Shown: positions 33,091 to 43,200 of the stretch, piece after piece
How positions within the stretch are numbered: the stretch's first letter is position 1
Layout: each line of letters begins with the position of its first letter
Assembly: GCF_900106035.1 (NCBI RefSeq)
Contig: NZ_FNUC01000003.1
Location: forward strand, 1,426,001 to 1,490,000
Source of the DNA: Jiangella alba
GTDB taxonomy: Bacteria > Actinomycetota > Actinomycetes > Jiangellales > Jiangellaceae
Length of the DNA stretch: 64,000 nt
Direction of reading: 5' to 3'
Program-made: the position numbers and the translations under genes
Notes under the pieces: model-generated
What the model was told of the DNA's origin: nothing
The model's database searches: none
What the model saw: only the letters and a program-made list of their open reading frames with translations

Positions 33091-33936
33091 ATGCCGGACT
33101 TCGACGCGGTCTCGCGCGATCACGTGCTCCAGGCGCTCGCGGAGTACGACGAGCGCGGCGCCGACGATTTCCTCGCCGCTTACGGATTCGGCCGGGCTCG
33201 CGACTACGTGCTCTGGCACGACGGCAGGGCATACGACTCGAAGGCGGTCCTCGGGGTGGCGCAGAAGTATGCCACGGGCGTCGCCGCGCGGTCGGCGGAG
33301 TTCTCCGGCGGCCGGAGCGGCGCGGCGAAGGTGCTGCGGGCGCTCGGGTTCGAGGTCAGCGAGCCTGGCGACGATGCGCCCGTGGTCGGCGGCGCGTGGC
33401 GCGAGGCATCCGAGGTCGGCGCCGAGGTGGCTCGCGACGCGTGGGCGGCGGTGGCTCGCGACGTCCTGCTCGATGCCGCCCGGCGGTATCACGGTGTCGT
33501 CACCTACAAGGAACTCGCGGCCGAGGTGCAGTCGGGCACCGGCATCCGGACCCGGCAGCTCCTGCAGCACTGGATCGGCGACGTGCTCGGCCGGGTGGCC
33601 GATGAGTGCTCCCACCGCGATGAGCCGCTGCTGTCCTCGCTGTGCGTCAACGCCCAGGGCAGTGTCGGTACGGGATACGCGACGGCGGTGGGACGGGCCT
33701 ACGGCCTGACACCGGACGATCCCGACGACCACGCGGCGCGCGAGCGGCTCGCCTGCCACCGGCGTTTCGGGGCTCCCGACCTGCCCGCCGACGGCGGCGT
33801 CCCGGCCCTGACCCCGCGGCTGGCCGCCACCCGCGCGCGGACGAGGCGAGCCGAACCCGTCCACCGCGAGGTCGCCACCTGCCCGACCTGCCACATGCAG
33901 CTCCCGGTCACCGGAATCTGCGACACCTGCGGCTGA
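33091..33936 (+). CDS. ScoMcrA N-terminal-head-like protein with C-terminal zinc ribbon
   Basis: A 281-residue protein. Residues 1-95 match the pattern of the ScoMcrA-like head domain (LQALAEYDERGADDFLAAYG, then GRAYDSKAVLGVAQKYATG and FSGGRSGAAKVLRALGFEV). A central winged-helix-like section (GVVTYKELAAEV, EPLLSSLCVNAQGSVGTGY) follows, and a Cys4 ribbon CPTCHMQLPVTGICDTCG closes the protein. No HNH nuclease motif is present, unlike full-length ScoMcrA, a modification-dependent nuclease. Possible roles are DNA recognition or a defence accessory. The ATG lies seven bases after TAGCGT (33078-33083), so it is leaderless. Confidence 0.75.
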   Translation: MPDFDAVSRDHVLQALAEYDERGADDFLAAYGFGRARDYVLWHDGRAYDSKAVLGVAQKYATGVAARSAEFSGGRSGAAKVLRALGFEVSEPGDDAPVVGGAWREASEVGAEVARDAWAAVARDVLLDAARRYHGVVTYKELAAEVQSGTGIRTRQLLQHWIGDVLGRVADECSHRDEPLLSSLCVNAQGSVGTGYATAVGRAYGLTPDDPDDHAARERLACHRRFGAPDLPADGGVPALTPRLAATRARTRRAEPVHREVATCPTCHMQLPVTGICDTCG

Positions 33937-33999
33937 TCCCGGCCGTCCATCGTGCGAACCCGGCTGACAGCGGCGGCCGGAGGTTCTTACGGTGGCGGC

Positions 34000-34824
34000 A
34001 TGGCGACGTACACGCACGGCCACCACGAGAGCGTCCTGCGCTCGCACACCTGGCGCACGGTCGCGAACTCCGCGGCGTACCTCCGCGACCACCTGCGACC
34101 CGGGCTGGACGTGCTGGACGTGGGGTGCGGGCCGGGGACGATCACGGTGGAGCTGGCGGGGCTGGTGGCGCCCGGCCGGGTGGTCGGGGCGGACGCGTCG
34201 GACGAGGTCATCGCGCGGGCGGCGGCCCAGGAGGGCGCCGCCGCGGTCGAGTTCCGCACCGCCGACGCCGCCGCGCTGTCGTTCGACGACGCGAGCTTCG
34301 ACGTCGTCCACGCACACCAGTTGTTGCAGCACGTGGCCGACCCCGTCGCCGTCCTGCGCCAGCTGGCCCGCACGACGCGGCCCGGCGGCGTCGTGGCGGC
34401 GCGCGACTCCGACTACGCCGGCATGTTCTGGTACCCGCGGCTGCCCGGCCTGTCCGAGTGGCTGGAGCTGTACCGCACGCTGGCGCTCGGCAACGGCGGC
34501 GAGCCCGACGCCGGCCGGCGGCTGCTCGCGTGGGCGCACGAGGCCGGGCTGGCCGACGTCACGGCGACGGCGAGCGTCTGGTGCTTCAGCACGCCGGAGG
34601 ACCGCGCGTGGTGGGGCGGCCTGTGGGCCGACCGCGTCACGTCGTCGGCGTTCGCGGACCAGGCCGTCGCGCGCGGCCTGGCGACGACGTCGGACCTCGG
34701 GCGGCTGGCCGCCGCGTGGCGCGAGTGGGCCGGTCACGACGACGGCTGGTTCGTCGTTCCGCACGGCGAAATCCTGGCCCGGGTCATCGGGTTCGAGTTC
34801 GTGCCATCGGCCTCGCACCACTAG
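34000..34824 (+). CDS. Class I SAM-dependent methyltransferase
   Basis: A 274-residue methyltransferase. The SAM motif I is VLDVGCGPGTITVELA near residue 38, followed by VVGADASDEVIARA, the FRTADAAALSFDDASFDVVH acidic region and LARTTRPGGVVAARD. The substrate is unknown; the fold is UbiE/COQ5-like. The ATG at 34000 is six bases after TACGGT (33988-33993), so the message is probably leaderless. The stop is ten bases before glycyl-tRNA synthetase, which has its own promoter signal. Confidence 0.88.
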   Translation: MATYTHGHHESVLRSHTWRTVANSAAYLRDHLRPGLDVLDVGCGPGTITVELAGLVAPGRVVGADASDEVIARAAAQEGAAAVEFRTADAAALSFDDASFDVVHAHQLLQHVADPVAVLRQLARTTRPGGVVAARDSDYAGMFWYPRLPGLSEWLELYRTLALGNGGEPDAGRRLLAWAHEAGLADVTATASVWCFSTPEDRAWWGGLWADRVTSSAFADQAVARGLATTSDLGRLAAAWREWAGHDDGWFVVPHGEILARVIGFEFVPSASHH

Positions 34825-34827
34825 GCT
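34822..34827 (+). promoter_or_regulatory. Leaderless -10 element of the glycyl-tRNA synthetase gene
   Basis: TAGGCT at 34822-34827 is followed by exactly six bases and the GTG at 34834, the canonical geometry for leaderless initiation in actinobacteria. It overlaps the stop codon of the upstream methyltransferase gene (34822-34824). Confidence 0.65.
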
Positions 34828-34833
34828 TTCCCG

Positions 34834-37800
34834 GTGCTCACGATGCAGGACGCGCTGCTGGCGCTGACGAAGTACTGGACCGACCGTGGCTGCCTCATGG
34901 TGCAGCCGTTCAACACCGAGGTCGGTGCCGGAACGATGAATCCCGCCACCATCCTCCGGGTGCTGGGTCCGGAGCCCTGGCACGTCGCGTACGCCGAGCC
35001 CAGTGTCCGGCCCGACGACGCCCGGTACGGCGAGAACCCGAACCGCCTGCAGACGCACACCCAGTTCCAGGTCATCCTCAAGCCCGATCCGGGTGACCCG
35101 CAGGAGATCTACCTCGCCAGCCTCGAGGCGCTGGGCATCGACATCCACGCTCATGACATCCGCTTCGTCGAGGACAACTGGGCCTCGCCCGCCCTCGGCG
35201 CGTGGGGGCTGGGCTGGGAGGTGTGGCTCGACGGCCTCGAGATCACCCAGTTCACCTATTTCCAGCAGGCCGGCGGGCAGACCCTCGATCCCGTCAGCGT
35301 CGAGATCACCTACGGCATCGAGCGCATCATCATGGCGCTGCAGGGCGTCAGCCACTTCAAGGACATCGAGTACGCGCCCGGCATCTCCTACGGCGAGGCG
35401 TTCGGCCAGGCCGAGTACGAGATGTCGCGCTACTACCTCGACGACGCCGACATCGAGGCCAACCGCGCGCTGTTCGACACCTATGCGGCCGAGGCCGAGC
35501 GGATGATCGCCGAGCGGCTGCCGGTCCCGGCGCACGTCTACGTGCTCAAGTGCTCGCACACCTTCAACGTGCTCGACGCGCGCGGCGCCATCAGCACGAC
35601 GGAGCGGGCGAAGGCGTTCGCGCGCATGCGCGGCCTGGCCCGCGAGGTGTCGTCGCTGTGGACGGCCCGCCGCGAGGAGCTCGGCCACCCGCTGGGCCTG
35701 GTGTCCCGGCCGGGTCGCGACGACGACGACGCCGAGCCGCTGCTGCCCGACCTCCCGCAGGCCGACCTCGCCGGTCCGGCGCCGCTGCTGTTCGAGATCG
35801 GCACCGAGGAGATGCCGCCGCACGAGGTCACCAACACCGTCGACGCCGTCCGCTCGGCCGTCGCCGCCAAGCTGGCCGCCACCCGCCTCGGGCACGGCTC
35901 GATCGACGTCGTCGGAACGCCGCGGCGCATCGTCGTCCAGGTCGCCGCCGTCGAGCCGCGCGAGCCCGACGCCGACCGCACCGTCCGCGGCCCCCGCGTC
36001 CAGGCCGCCTACGACGCCGACGGCAACCCGACGAAGGCGCTGCTCGGCTTCGCCCGCGGCCAGAACGTCGACGTCGACGACCTCGAGACCGCCGACTTCG
36101 GCGGCAACCAGCATGTCGTCGTCCGCGTCGTCGACACCGGCCGCGGCGCCGTCGAGGTGCTGTCGTCGCTGCTCGCCGACGTCGTGTCGGAGCTGCGGTC
36201 GGAGAAGAACATGCGGTGGAGCGACCCCGCGCTGTCCTTCGCCCGGCCCATCCGCTGGCTCACCGCGCTGCTCGGCGACGCCGTCGTCCCGGTGCGGGTG
36301 TCGGCGCTGGTCAGTGGCCGTTCCACCCGGGTGCACCGCACCGCGGCCGAGCCCGTCGTCGCGGTGCCGTCGGCCGCCGGGTACCTCGAGTTCCTGGCCG
36401 GGCACGGCATCGTCGCCGACCCCGCGGTCCGTCGTGCCGCCGTCGTCGACGCCGCGTCCGCGCTGGCCGCGACCGTCGGCGGCGTCGTCGACACCGAGGC
36501 CGAGGCCGGGCTGATCGACGAGATCACGAACCTGGTCGAAGAGCCCAACGCGCTGCTCGGCGGGTTCGACACCCGGTATCTCGAGCTGCCCGAGCAGATC
36601 CTCACCACCGTCATGCGCAAGCACCAGCGCTACCTGCCGGTCCGGTCGGCCGACGGCGCGCTGCTGCCGCACTTCGTCGCGGTCGCCAACGGTGCGTGCG
36701 ACGCCGACGCGGTGCGGGCGGGCAACGAGGCGGTGCTGCGGGCCCGGTACGAGGACGCCGCGTTCTTCTGGCGGGCCGACCTCGAGGTGCCGCTCGACCA
36801 GTTCAAGGCCGGCCTCACCAAGCTGACGTTCGAGGAGAAGCTCGGCTCGATGGCCGAGCGGGCCGCCCGCATCGAGACCATCGCCGCCGACCTCGCCAAG
36901 GGCGTCGAGCTGTCCTCAGGCGACGCCGAGGCGCTCGAGCGGGCCGCCGCGCTGGCCAAGTTCGACCTGTCGTCGCAGATGGTGGTCGAGCTGTCCAGCC
37001 TGGCCGGCGTCATGGCGCGCGAGTACGCCGTCCGCGCGGGCGAGACCCCGGCCGTCGGGCAGGCGCTGTTCGAGATGGAGCTGCCGCGGTCGACGGCCGA
37101 CGCGCTGCCGTCGTCGACGCCGGGCGCCGTCCTCGCGCTGGCCGACCGGTTCGACCTGCTCATGGCGATGTTCGCGCTCGGCGCCAAGCCGACCGGCAGC
37201 TCCGACCCGTTCGGCCTGCGCCGCGCCGCGCTCGGTGTCGTGCGCATCCTGCGTGAGACGCCGGCGCTGTCGGGCGTGACGGTCGACGGCGGCCTGGCGG
37301 TCGCGGCCGACCGGCTGCGCACCCAGGGCATCGAGGTGTCCGACTCCGCGGTCGCGGCGGCGCACGAGTTCGTGGTCGCCCGGTTCGCCCAGCAGCTGCG
37401 CGACGAAGAGGTCCCGGCCGACTTCGTCACCGCCGTCCTGCCCGGTGCCGACGCCCCCGGCCAGGCGGTCGCGACGCTGTCGGCGCTGCGCTCGCGCGGG
37501 GACGACGCGTCGTTCCGCGCCCTGGTGGCGGCGTTGCAGCGGATCAACCGCATCGTCCCGGCCGGCACCGAGGCGTCCTACGACCCCGCCGTCCTGACCG
37601 AGCCGGCCGAACAACGCCTCGTCGAGGCCGTCTCGGCTCTGGGCGACCGGTCCGGCCGCCCGGTCGCCGAGTTCGCCGACGCCGCCGGCGCGCTGGTCGA
37701 CCCGGTCAACGCGTTCTTCGACGACATCCTCGTCATGGCCGACGACCCCGCCGTCCGCTCCTCCCGGCTGGGTCTGCTGGCGACCGTCAGCGCCCACAGC

Positions 37801-37845
37801 CCCCGCACCGTCGACTGGGCCGCGCTCGACACCGCCCTCGGCTGA
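34834..37845 (+). CDS. glyQS: Glycine--tRNA ligase, fused alpha-beta (bacterial tetrameric type) single chain
   Basis: A 1003-residue fusion. Residues 1-285 are the catalytic alpha chain ([69 protein letters not shown]). An acidic linker around residues 290-312 leads into the beta chain ([49 protein letters not shown]-like and anticodon-binding segments). Most actinobacteria instead use the shorter dimeric eukaryote-like GlyRS. GTG at 34834 is chosen from the leaderless spacing; ATG at 34843 is an alternative. Confidence 0.95.
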   Translation: MLTMQDALLALTKYWTDRGCLMVQPFNTEVGAGTMNPATILRVLGPEPWHVAYAEPSVRPDDARYGENPNRLQTHTQFQVILKPDPGDPQEIYLASLEALGIDIHAHDIRFVEDNWASPALGAWGLGWEVWLDGLEITQFTYFQQAGGQTLDPVSVEITYGIERIIMALQGVSHFKDIEYAPGISYGEAFGQAEYEMSRYYLDDADIEANRALFDTYAAEAERMIAERLPVPAHVYVLKCSHTFNVLDARGAISTTERAKAFARMRGLAREVSSLWTARREELGHPLGLVSRPGRDDDDAEPLLPDLPQADLAGPAPLLFEIGTEEMPPHEVTNTVDAVRSAVAAKLAATRLGHGSIDVVGTPRRIVVQVAAVEPREPDADRTVRGPRVQAAYDADGNPTKALLGFARGQNVDVDDLETADFGGNQHVVVRVVDTGRGAVEVLSSLLADVVSELRSEKNMRWSDPALSFARPIRWLTALLGDAVVPVRVSALVSGRSTRVHRTAAEPVVAVPSAAGYLEFLAGHGIVADPAVRRAAVVDAASALAATVGGVVDTEAEAGLIDEITNLVEEPNALLGGFDTRYLELPEQILTTVMRKHQRYLPVRSADGALLPHFVAVANGACDADAVRAGNEAVLRARYEDAAFFWRADLEVPLDQFKAGLTKLTFEEKLGSMAERAARIETIAADLAKGVELSSGDAEALERAAALAKFDLSSQMVVELSSLAGVMAREYAVRAGETPAVGQALFEMELPRSTADALPSSTPGAVLALADRFDLLMAMFALGAKPTGSSDPFGLRRAALGVVRILRETPALSGVTVDGGLAVAADRLRTQGIEVSDSAVAAAHEFVVARFAQQLRDEEVPADFVTAVLPGADAPGQAVATLSALRSRGDDASFRALVAALQRINRIVPAGTEASYDPAVLTEPAEQRLVEAVSALGDRSGRPVAEFADAAGALVDPVNAFFDDILVMADDPAVRSSRLGLLATVSAHSPRTVDWAALDTALG

Positions 37846-38240
37846 CGTCCGCGTTCGGCGCCGGGCTCGGCTGAGGCTTCGCGCGCGGCGCCGGGTTCGG
37901 GTGAGATGCGCGTGGGGCGCTGGGCTCGGCGCTGGCGCCGGCGCCGGCGTTTGGCGTGAGCGTTCGGCGTCGGCGGACGTTGTCGGTGCCCGCCCGTAGG
38001 GTGGGCACCCTCCCTAGAGGGGCGGGTCATACCTACCACGCGGCGCACGGGCACCGGTGGCAGTCAGCCGGCGCACTCCGGGGGCCCGCTCGTCACCCGC
38101 GACGCACCAGCTTCGCTGGTTGCACGCGGCGCACAGGCACCGGTGGCTGTCAGCCGGCGCACACCCGGCCTGCTCGCCATTCGCGGCGCACCGCGTCGCG
38201 CCGTCCGTGCTCTCGCGCGGCACGCCGGCACCGCGTAGGT
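37846..38240. repeat. 395-bp intergenic repeat region with a 35-bp direct repeat
   Basis: No gene is supported. On the left, degenerate GCGCCGGG(C/T)TCGG words recur (37858-37960). On the right a 35-base unit starting GGCGCAC and centred on CCGGTGGC(A/T)GTCAGCC occurs at 38042-38076 and 38128-38162 with two differences; CACGC precedes both copies. A small hairpin ACCAGC-TTC-GCTGGT lies between them. The 15-mer CCGGTGGCAGTCAGC at 38054-38068 recurs at 44540-44554 inside the GH43 gene tail. Confidence 0.75.
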
Positions 38241-39020
38241 TCAAGCGGGCCGCCCGAGGGCGGCGCGCTGAGCACGGTGATCGCGGACCAGCCAGTCGGT
38301 GGTGAGCCGCGGGTCGTCGTCGCCGCGACCGGCGGCGAGGTCGGTCAGGTAGCGGCGGTCGGCGGCCAGGCGTCGGCGCAGCTCCGCGTTGTCGCCGACG
38401 TGGCCGTGGCCGGGCACGACGAAGCGAACGTCGGGGACCAGCGCGTCGAACCCGTCGAGCGCGTAGTGGTAGTCGCCGAGCGGGTCGGCGGCGTCGAGGT
38501 CCAGCAGCGGCACCTCCAGGTCCGAGCACATGTCCCCGGCCACCAGCACGCCGTCGGCGAGCAGCGCGGCGTGTCCCGGCGCGTGCGCCCCGTGTGCGAC
38601 GACGCCGACCCGCGGCCCCTCCCACGGGACGATGCCCGGCCCGCCGGACAGGAGCGGCGTGAGCTGGGCGAACAGCTCGCCGTCCGTCCCGGGCGCGTCC
38701 ACCTTGGCGAGCGCCAGGTCGCGGCCCCGCCCGTCCGCCGCGGCCACGACGCAGGCGGCGGTGGCGAAGCGGGGGACGCCGGCGCCGAGCGACCGGCTCC
38801 ACAGCACGTGATCCCAATGCGGGTGCGTCGCGAACCCGGCGGCGACGTGCAGCCGGCGGGCGGCCAGGTCAGCGGCGAGCTGGTCCAGCTCCGCCGGCGT
38901 GACCCCCGGGTCGACGACGAGGCAGTCGCCGTCGCCGCCGGTGACGACCGTGGTCGTGCTGGTGCAGAACTCGTGCGTGGCGACGAGGACGTTCCGGGTC
39001 ACCGCGACGAGGCCGGTCAT
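38241..39020 (-). CDS. MBL-fold metallo-hydrolase
   Basis: A 259-residue metallo-beta-lactamase-fold enzyme. The metal motif is FATHPHWDHVLW, with further ligands in HGAHAPGHAALLADGVLVAGD and a C-terminal FVVPGHGHVGDN. The substrate is unknown; the sequence resembles generic thioester or lactone hydrolases of this fold. The ATG at 39020 lies seven bases after TACCGT (39033-39028), another leaderless arrangement. It is transcribed away from the divergent siderophore-binding protein gene. Confidence 0.9.
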   Translation of the reverse strand: MTGLVAVTRNVLVATHEFCTSTTTVVTGGDGDCLVVDPGVTPAELDQLAADLAARRLHVAAGFATHPHWDHVLWSRSLGAGVPRFATAACVVAAADGRGRDLALAKVDAPGTDGELFAQLTPLLSGGPGIVPWEGPRVGVVAHGAHAPGHAALLADGVLVAGDMCSDLEVPLLDLDAADPLGDYHYALDGFDALVPDVRFVVPGHGHVGDNAELRRRLAADRRYLTDLAAGRGDDDPRLTTDWLVRDHRAQRAALGRPA

Positions 39021-39124
39021 GCGCCCGACGGTAGCGGGTCGCCGCGGCGAGCCCGACACCGCGCCGACGGCACCCAGCCGTGCGGCGGATGGGCGCCCGC
39101 GAGGACCCGCCCACAGGTCCCGAA

Positions 39125-39143
39125 TAAGGCCAGCCTATCCTTG
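39125..39143 (+). promoter_or_regulatory. DtxR/IdeR-type iron box overlapping the -10 of the siderophore-binding protein gene
   Basis: TAAGGCCAGCCTATCCTTG matches the mycobacterial IdeR consensus TTAGGTTAGSCTAACCTAA at about 13 of 19 positions and is itself a partial palindrome. It covers the -10 element TATCCT (39136-39141), which is seven bases from the ATG at 39149. Iron-loaded DtxR/IdeR would block transcription when iron is plentiful. Confidence 0.65.
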
Positions 39144-39148
39144 CCCTC

Positions 39149-40243
39149 ATGTCGCTTCGTGTCGCGGGCCGCCGGCTCGCCGTCGTCCTGACCGTCCCGC
39201 TCCTGCTCCTCGCCGCCTGCGGCGGGGACGACAACGACGACGGCGCCAACGGCAACGGCGCCAGCGGCAACGGCGACAGCGCCGCCACCGACGAGCCGGA
39301 CGACGCCGACGACGGCGCCGACGCCGGAAGCGGGGAGTTCCCCGCCTCCGTCGATCACCGCTACGGCACGACCGAGCTGACCGAGGCGCCGGAGCGCGTG
39401 GTCACGCTCGGCTTCAGCGACCAGGACGCCGTGCTGGCCTTCGGCGTCGCGCCGATCGCCGTCACCGACTGGTACGGCGACCACCCGCACGCCACCTGGC
39501 CGTGGGCGCAGGACGAGCTGGGCGATGCCGAGCCGGTCGTGCTCAACGAGGGCGCCTTCACCGGCATGCAGGACTTCGACTACGAGACCCTCGCCGAGCT
39601 GGAGCCGGACCTCATCATCGGCCTCTACACCGGCATGACGCAGGAGGAGTACGACACGCTCTCGGTCATCGCGCCGACCGTCGCGTCGTCGCCGGACTAC
39701 CCCGAGTACGGCATGCCGTGGCAGGAGACGACCCGCATGGTCGGCCGGATCCTCGGCCAGGGCGACCGCGCGGAGGAGCTGATCGCCGAGGTCGACCGGC
39801 AGTTCGCCGACGCCGCCGCGGCGAACCCCGCGTTCGCGGGCGTCGAGATGGCCGTCGCCGAGCTGTTCGAGCCCGGCTCGTCGTTCGTTCGCAGCGCCAC
39901 CGACCCGCGCACCGTCTTCATGACGCAGCTCGGCTTCGTGTTGCCGGACGACCTCGCGGCGCTGGCCGGCGACCTCGACGGCGCGCCCGTCAGCGACGAG
40001 CTGATGACCCAGCTCGACCGCGACCTGCTGGTCTGGAACATCGGCCACGAGCCGGGGCTGCGCGAGCAGGTCGAGGCCAAGCCGCTGTACGACCAGCTGC
40101 AGGTCGTGCAGGACGACGGCGTGCTGTTCATCGAGGACCCGCTGGTGTCCGGCGCGCTGACGTGGTCGACGGTGCTCAGCCTGCCGTACGCGCTGGAGCA
40201 GCTGGTGCCGCAACTGGCCGAGACGGTGGGCGGCGCGGCCTAG
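39149..40243 (+). CDS. Iron-siderophore ABC transporter substrate-binding lipoprotein
   Basis: A 364-residue FhuD/FecB-type (PF01497) binding protein. The signal peptide ends in the lipobox LLLLAACGG, followed by a long Asn/Asp/Gly-rich linker to about residue 70. The binding domain begins APERVVTLGFSDQDAVLAFG and has FDYETLAELEPDLIIGLY, the usual signature. It would deliver a ferric siderophore to a permease encoded elsewhere; no import channel lies nearby. The iron box and leaderless promoter directly upstream support iron-repressed expression. Confidence 0.94.
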   Translation: MSLRVAGRRLAVVLTVPLLLLAACGGDDNDDGANGNGASGNGDSAATDEPDDADDGADAGSGEFPASVDHRYGTTELTEAPERVVTLGFSDQDAVLAFGVAPIAVTDWYGDHPHATWPWAQDELGDAEPVVLNEGAFTGMQDFDYETLAELEPDLIIGLYTGMTQEEYDTLSVIAPTVASSPDYPEYGMPWQETTRMVGRILGQGDRAEELIAEVDRQFADAAAANPAFAGVEMAVAELFEPGSSFVRSATDPRTVFMTQLGFVLPDDLAALAGDLDGAPVSDELMTQLDRDLLVWNIGHEPGLREQVEAKPLYDQLQVVQDDGVLFIEDPLVSGALTWSTVLSLPYALEQLVPQLAETVGGAA

Positions 40244-40254
40244 CCGCAGGCCGC
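40235..40254. terminator. Short hairpin between convergent genes
   Basis: GCGGCCT (40235-40241) pairs with AGGCCGC (40248-40254) around a six-base loop, spanning the stop of the siderophore-binding gene and lying 16 bases from the convergent GH51 stop. There is no T-run on either side, so termination is only suggested. Confidence 0.4.
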
Positions 40255-40269
40255 ACCGCCCACTGCGGA

Positions 40270-43200
40270 TCAGGGCGTCAGCCTGATCGGCAGCGTCGTC
40301 GCCCCGGTCTGGCTCACCTCCACATCCGTCCGGGTGTACGTGGTGAAGCCGCTCTTGCTGACGGTCACCGAATAGGCACCCGGCGTCACGCCCGGGATGA
40401 GGAAGTAGCCGTCGGCGTTGGTCGTCGTGCTCGCCCCGCCGCCGAGCTGGACCGTGGCGCCGCTGATCGCCGCGCCCGCAGCCGTCGTGACGCGGCCGGT
40501 CACCGCCGGCAGCGTCACCGCCGCGGCGTTGGTGTCGATGGTCAGGACCGTGTAGCTGTGCGCCGGGAAGGAGTACGCGAACGCACTCCCGGCGCCGGTC
40601 GTGGTGGTCGTGGCCTGCACCGTCGTCGGGTTCAGCCAGGTGTTCTGGTCGAGATACCCGGCCGAGTTGACGGTGCGCGCGGTGGCGGTCGCGCCGATCG
40701 CCCCGGCGTTGGCGATGGTGACGTTGGTGGCGATCGCCTGCGACGGGTGCCGGTTCAGCACGGACACGTAGAGCTTCCGTCCGTCGGCCGACCGGGTCGT
40801 CGTGACGTCCAGGTACGGCACGTTCGCCCGCGCCGGCAGGTTGCCCACGGCCGGCGCGTTGTAGCTGGCCGAGCTCACCTGCGAGCGCACCAGCAGCGGG
40901 CCGTGGTGGTTGCCGACCAGCCGCTGCACCTCGTAGGCCGGGGTGACGAAGGCGCCCCGCGCGCCGACCCGGAACGAGCCGCCGTCCCAGAAGTTCACCA
41001 GCGTGGACGCCGCGTTCACCTCGTTGAGGTCGGGACGGCGCATCAGCAGGTTGAGGATCCCGGCCTCCGCGAGTCCGCCTTCGAGGGTCCGGGTGCGCCG
41101 GTGCTCCTCGTTGAAGTACATGGCCGCGTGCTCCATCACCGCCAGCTTGATGTCGCGCTGGGTGTTGGCCAGGATCGTGTTGCCGCTGGCCGCCAGCCGG
41201 TCCCCGATGGTCGCCGCGGCGCCGACGCTGGCCGCGTACACGTCCGCGCTGTTGTAGTTCTGCGGCAGCGGCTGCGGGCTGTAGTAGTGCACGGCCAGGT
41301 GGTCCAGCCTCGACCCGGACGACTGGATCACGGTGGTGTTCCAGCTCTGGTCGGTGCTGTTGCCGTCACCGCCCTCGCCGATCACCTCGATGCCGGCGTC
41401 CTTGGCCACCATCGCGTCGCGGAACTGGTTGAGGCTGGCCGCGTAGGTGGCGGCGTTCGTGCTGCCCGGCGTCCACCAGCCCCAGACCTCGTTGCCGATC
41501 TCCCACAGATCGACGTCCCAGGGCGCCGCCCGGCCGTTCGCGGCCCGCTGGGCGCCCTGCGGGGTGGCGGTCGAGCCGTTCGCGTACTCGACCCAGTCGG
41601 CCGCCGCCGCGGGGGTGCCCTGGCCCCAGTTGACGTTGAGCACGACCTCGAGTCCCAGCGCCTCGGCCAGGCCGAGGATCTCGTCGGTGCCGACGTCGTT
41701 CGTCATCCACTGGGCGTCCCACTGCGCGAAGTACATGGGTGCGCGCTGGTCGCGTGCGCCGACACCGTCGGACCAGGTGTACGAGTCGGCGATGATGCCG
41801 CCCGGCCAGCGGATCATCACCGGTTTCAGCGCGTCGACCTTCTCGACGAACTCGGGCCGCCAGCCGCCGTGCACCACCTCGGACGGATCCAGCGGCATCA
41901 GGCTGGGCATGTCGACGGTCAGCGTCCCGGTGCCGCCGGTGCCGATGAACAGCTTCGCCTGGGCGTCGGTGGTGGACGGCGTCAGGGTCACCGTGTACTT
42001 GGCCCAGCTTCCGGTGACGCCGGAGATCGTCGCCGCGGCGTACGGCGTGTACGCGGGCCCGTCGCCCGAGTCCGGGCCGAGGTAGACGGTGACGGGTGCG
42101 CTGAGGCCGCTCTGTTTCAGCCAGACGCTCAACTCGTACGCCTTGCCGGCCGAGACCTGGACGTCGCCCTGCGCGATGCCCTTGCGTCCCGACGTGTGCT
42201 GGGTGACCTCCACCTGCTGGGCGTACTGCCCGTTGTACGCGCCGGCCACGTGGCGGTACGCGGCGCGGTCGGTGTGGCCGTCCTCGGACCAGGCCGGATC
42301 GCGCCACCACGTGATGTAGTCCCACTTGGTGGTCGAGCCGCCGAAGCCGTAGGCGAAGACCTGGTACTCCTGCTGCCCGATGACGCTGACGCCTTCGAGC
42401 CGGTGCACGAGGCGGTCGTTGTAGTAGAAGGAGAAGTCGCGCCCGCCCGGCTTCCACCGGCTGACCTCGACCCGCAGCAGCGCCGGCGTCGTGGCGGCGG
42501 GCCCGGTCCAGGTCGGCACGCCGTCGCCGAACACCTTGAGGACGCCGGCCTCGATCCCGAACTCGACGAACTTCGTGAAGTCGCCGCGGCCCGACCCGGC
42601 GTAGACGTCGAGCAGCGCGTTGGTGCCGGTGACGGAGTCGAGCTTGGCCTCGATCGTGTAGTCGTAGAGGTCGCTCTCCTCCAGCCGCTGCGACAGCACG
42701 CCGTACCGGCTGTTGGCGGCGCCGTTGACGGTGAGTTGGCTGTTGCCCTGGCTGGCGCTGCCCCAGCCGCCGGCCAGCGAGACCGGCGTCCACTCCACGC
42801 TCAGGCCCGGCCCGCCTTCGAAGTGCGGTGCGTACTGGTCCCACATGTGCACGGTGTCGACGCCGACGCGGTCCCACTGGGTGGTGGACGTGCCGAACCC
42901 GTAGAGGCCGACGCGGAAGTCGCCGACCGGCACGTCGCGGCGGTTCCACAGCTCGTGCACCTTCGTGCCGTTGACGTAGAACCGGAAGCTGCGACCGTTC
43001 GCGTAGTAGGGGCTGACCTGCACCGACAGCGTGGCCGGCAGGCTGACGGCGCCGCCGGTCCAGGTGTAGCCGCCGGGCGCGAAGACGCGGGCCACGCCGC
43101 CCTCCACACCGAACTCCACGAACCGGGTGAAGTCCCCGGCCCCGGAGCCACCGTAAATGTTGATCAACCCATTGACGCCAGTGACAGCATTGAGCCGAGC

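Noticed and set aside
38014-38817. 267-codon minus-strand frame over the repeat region and the MBL gene
   Set aside because: Overlaps the MBL gene in another frame and its remaining part is repeat DNA.
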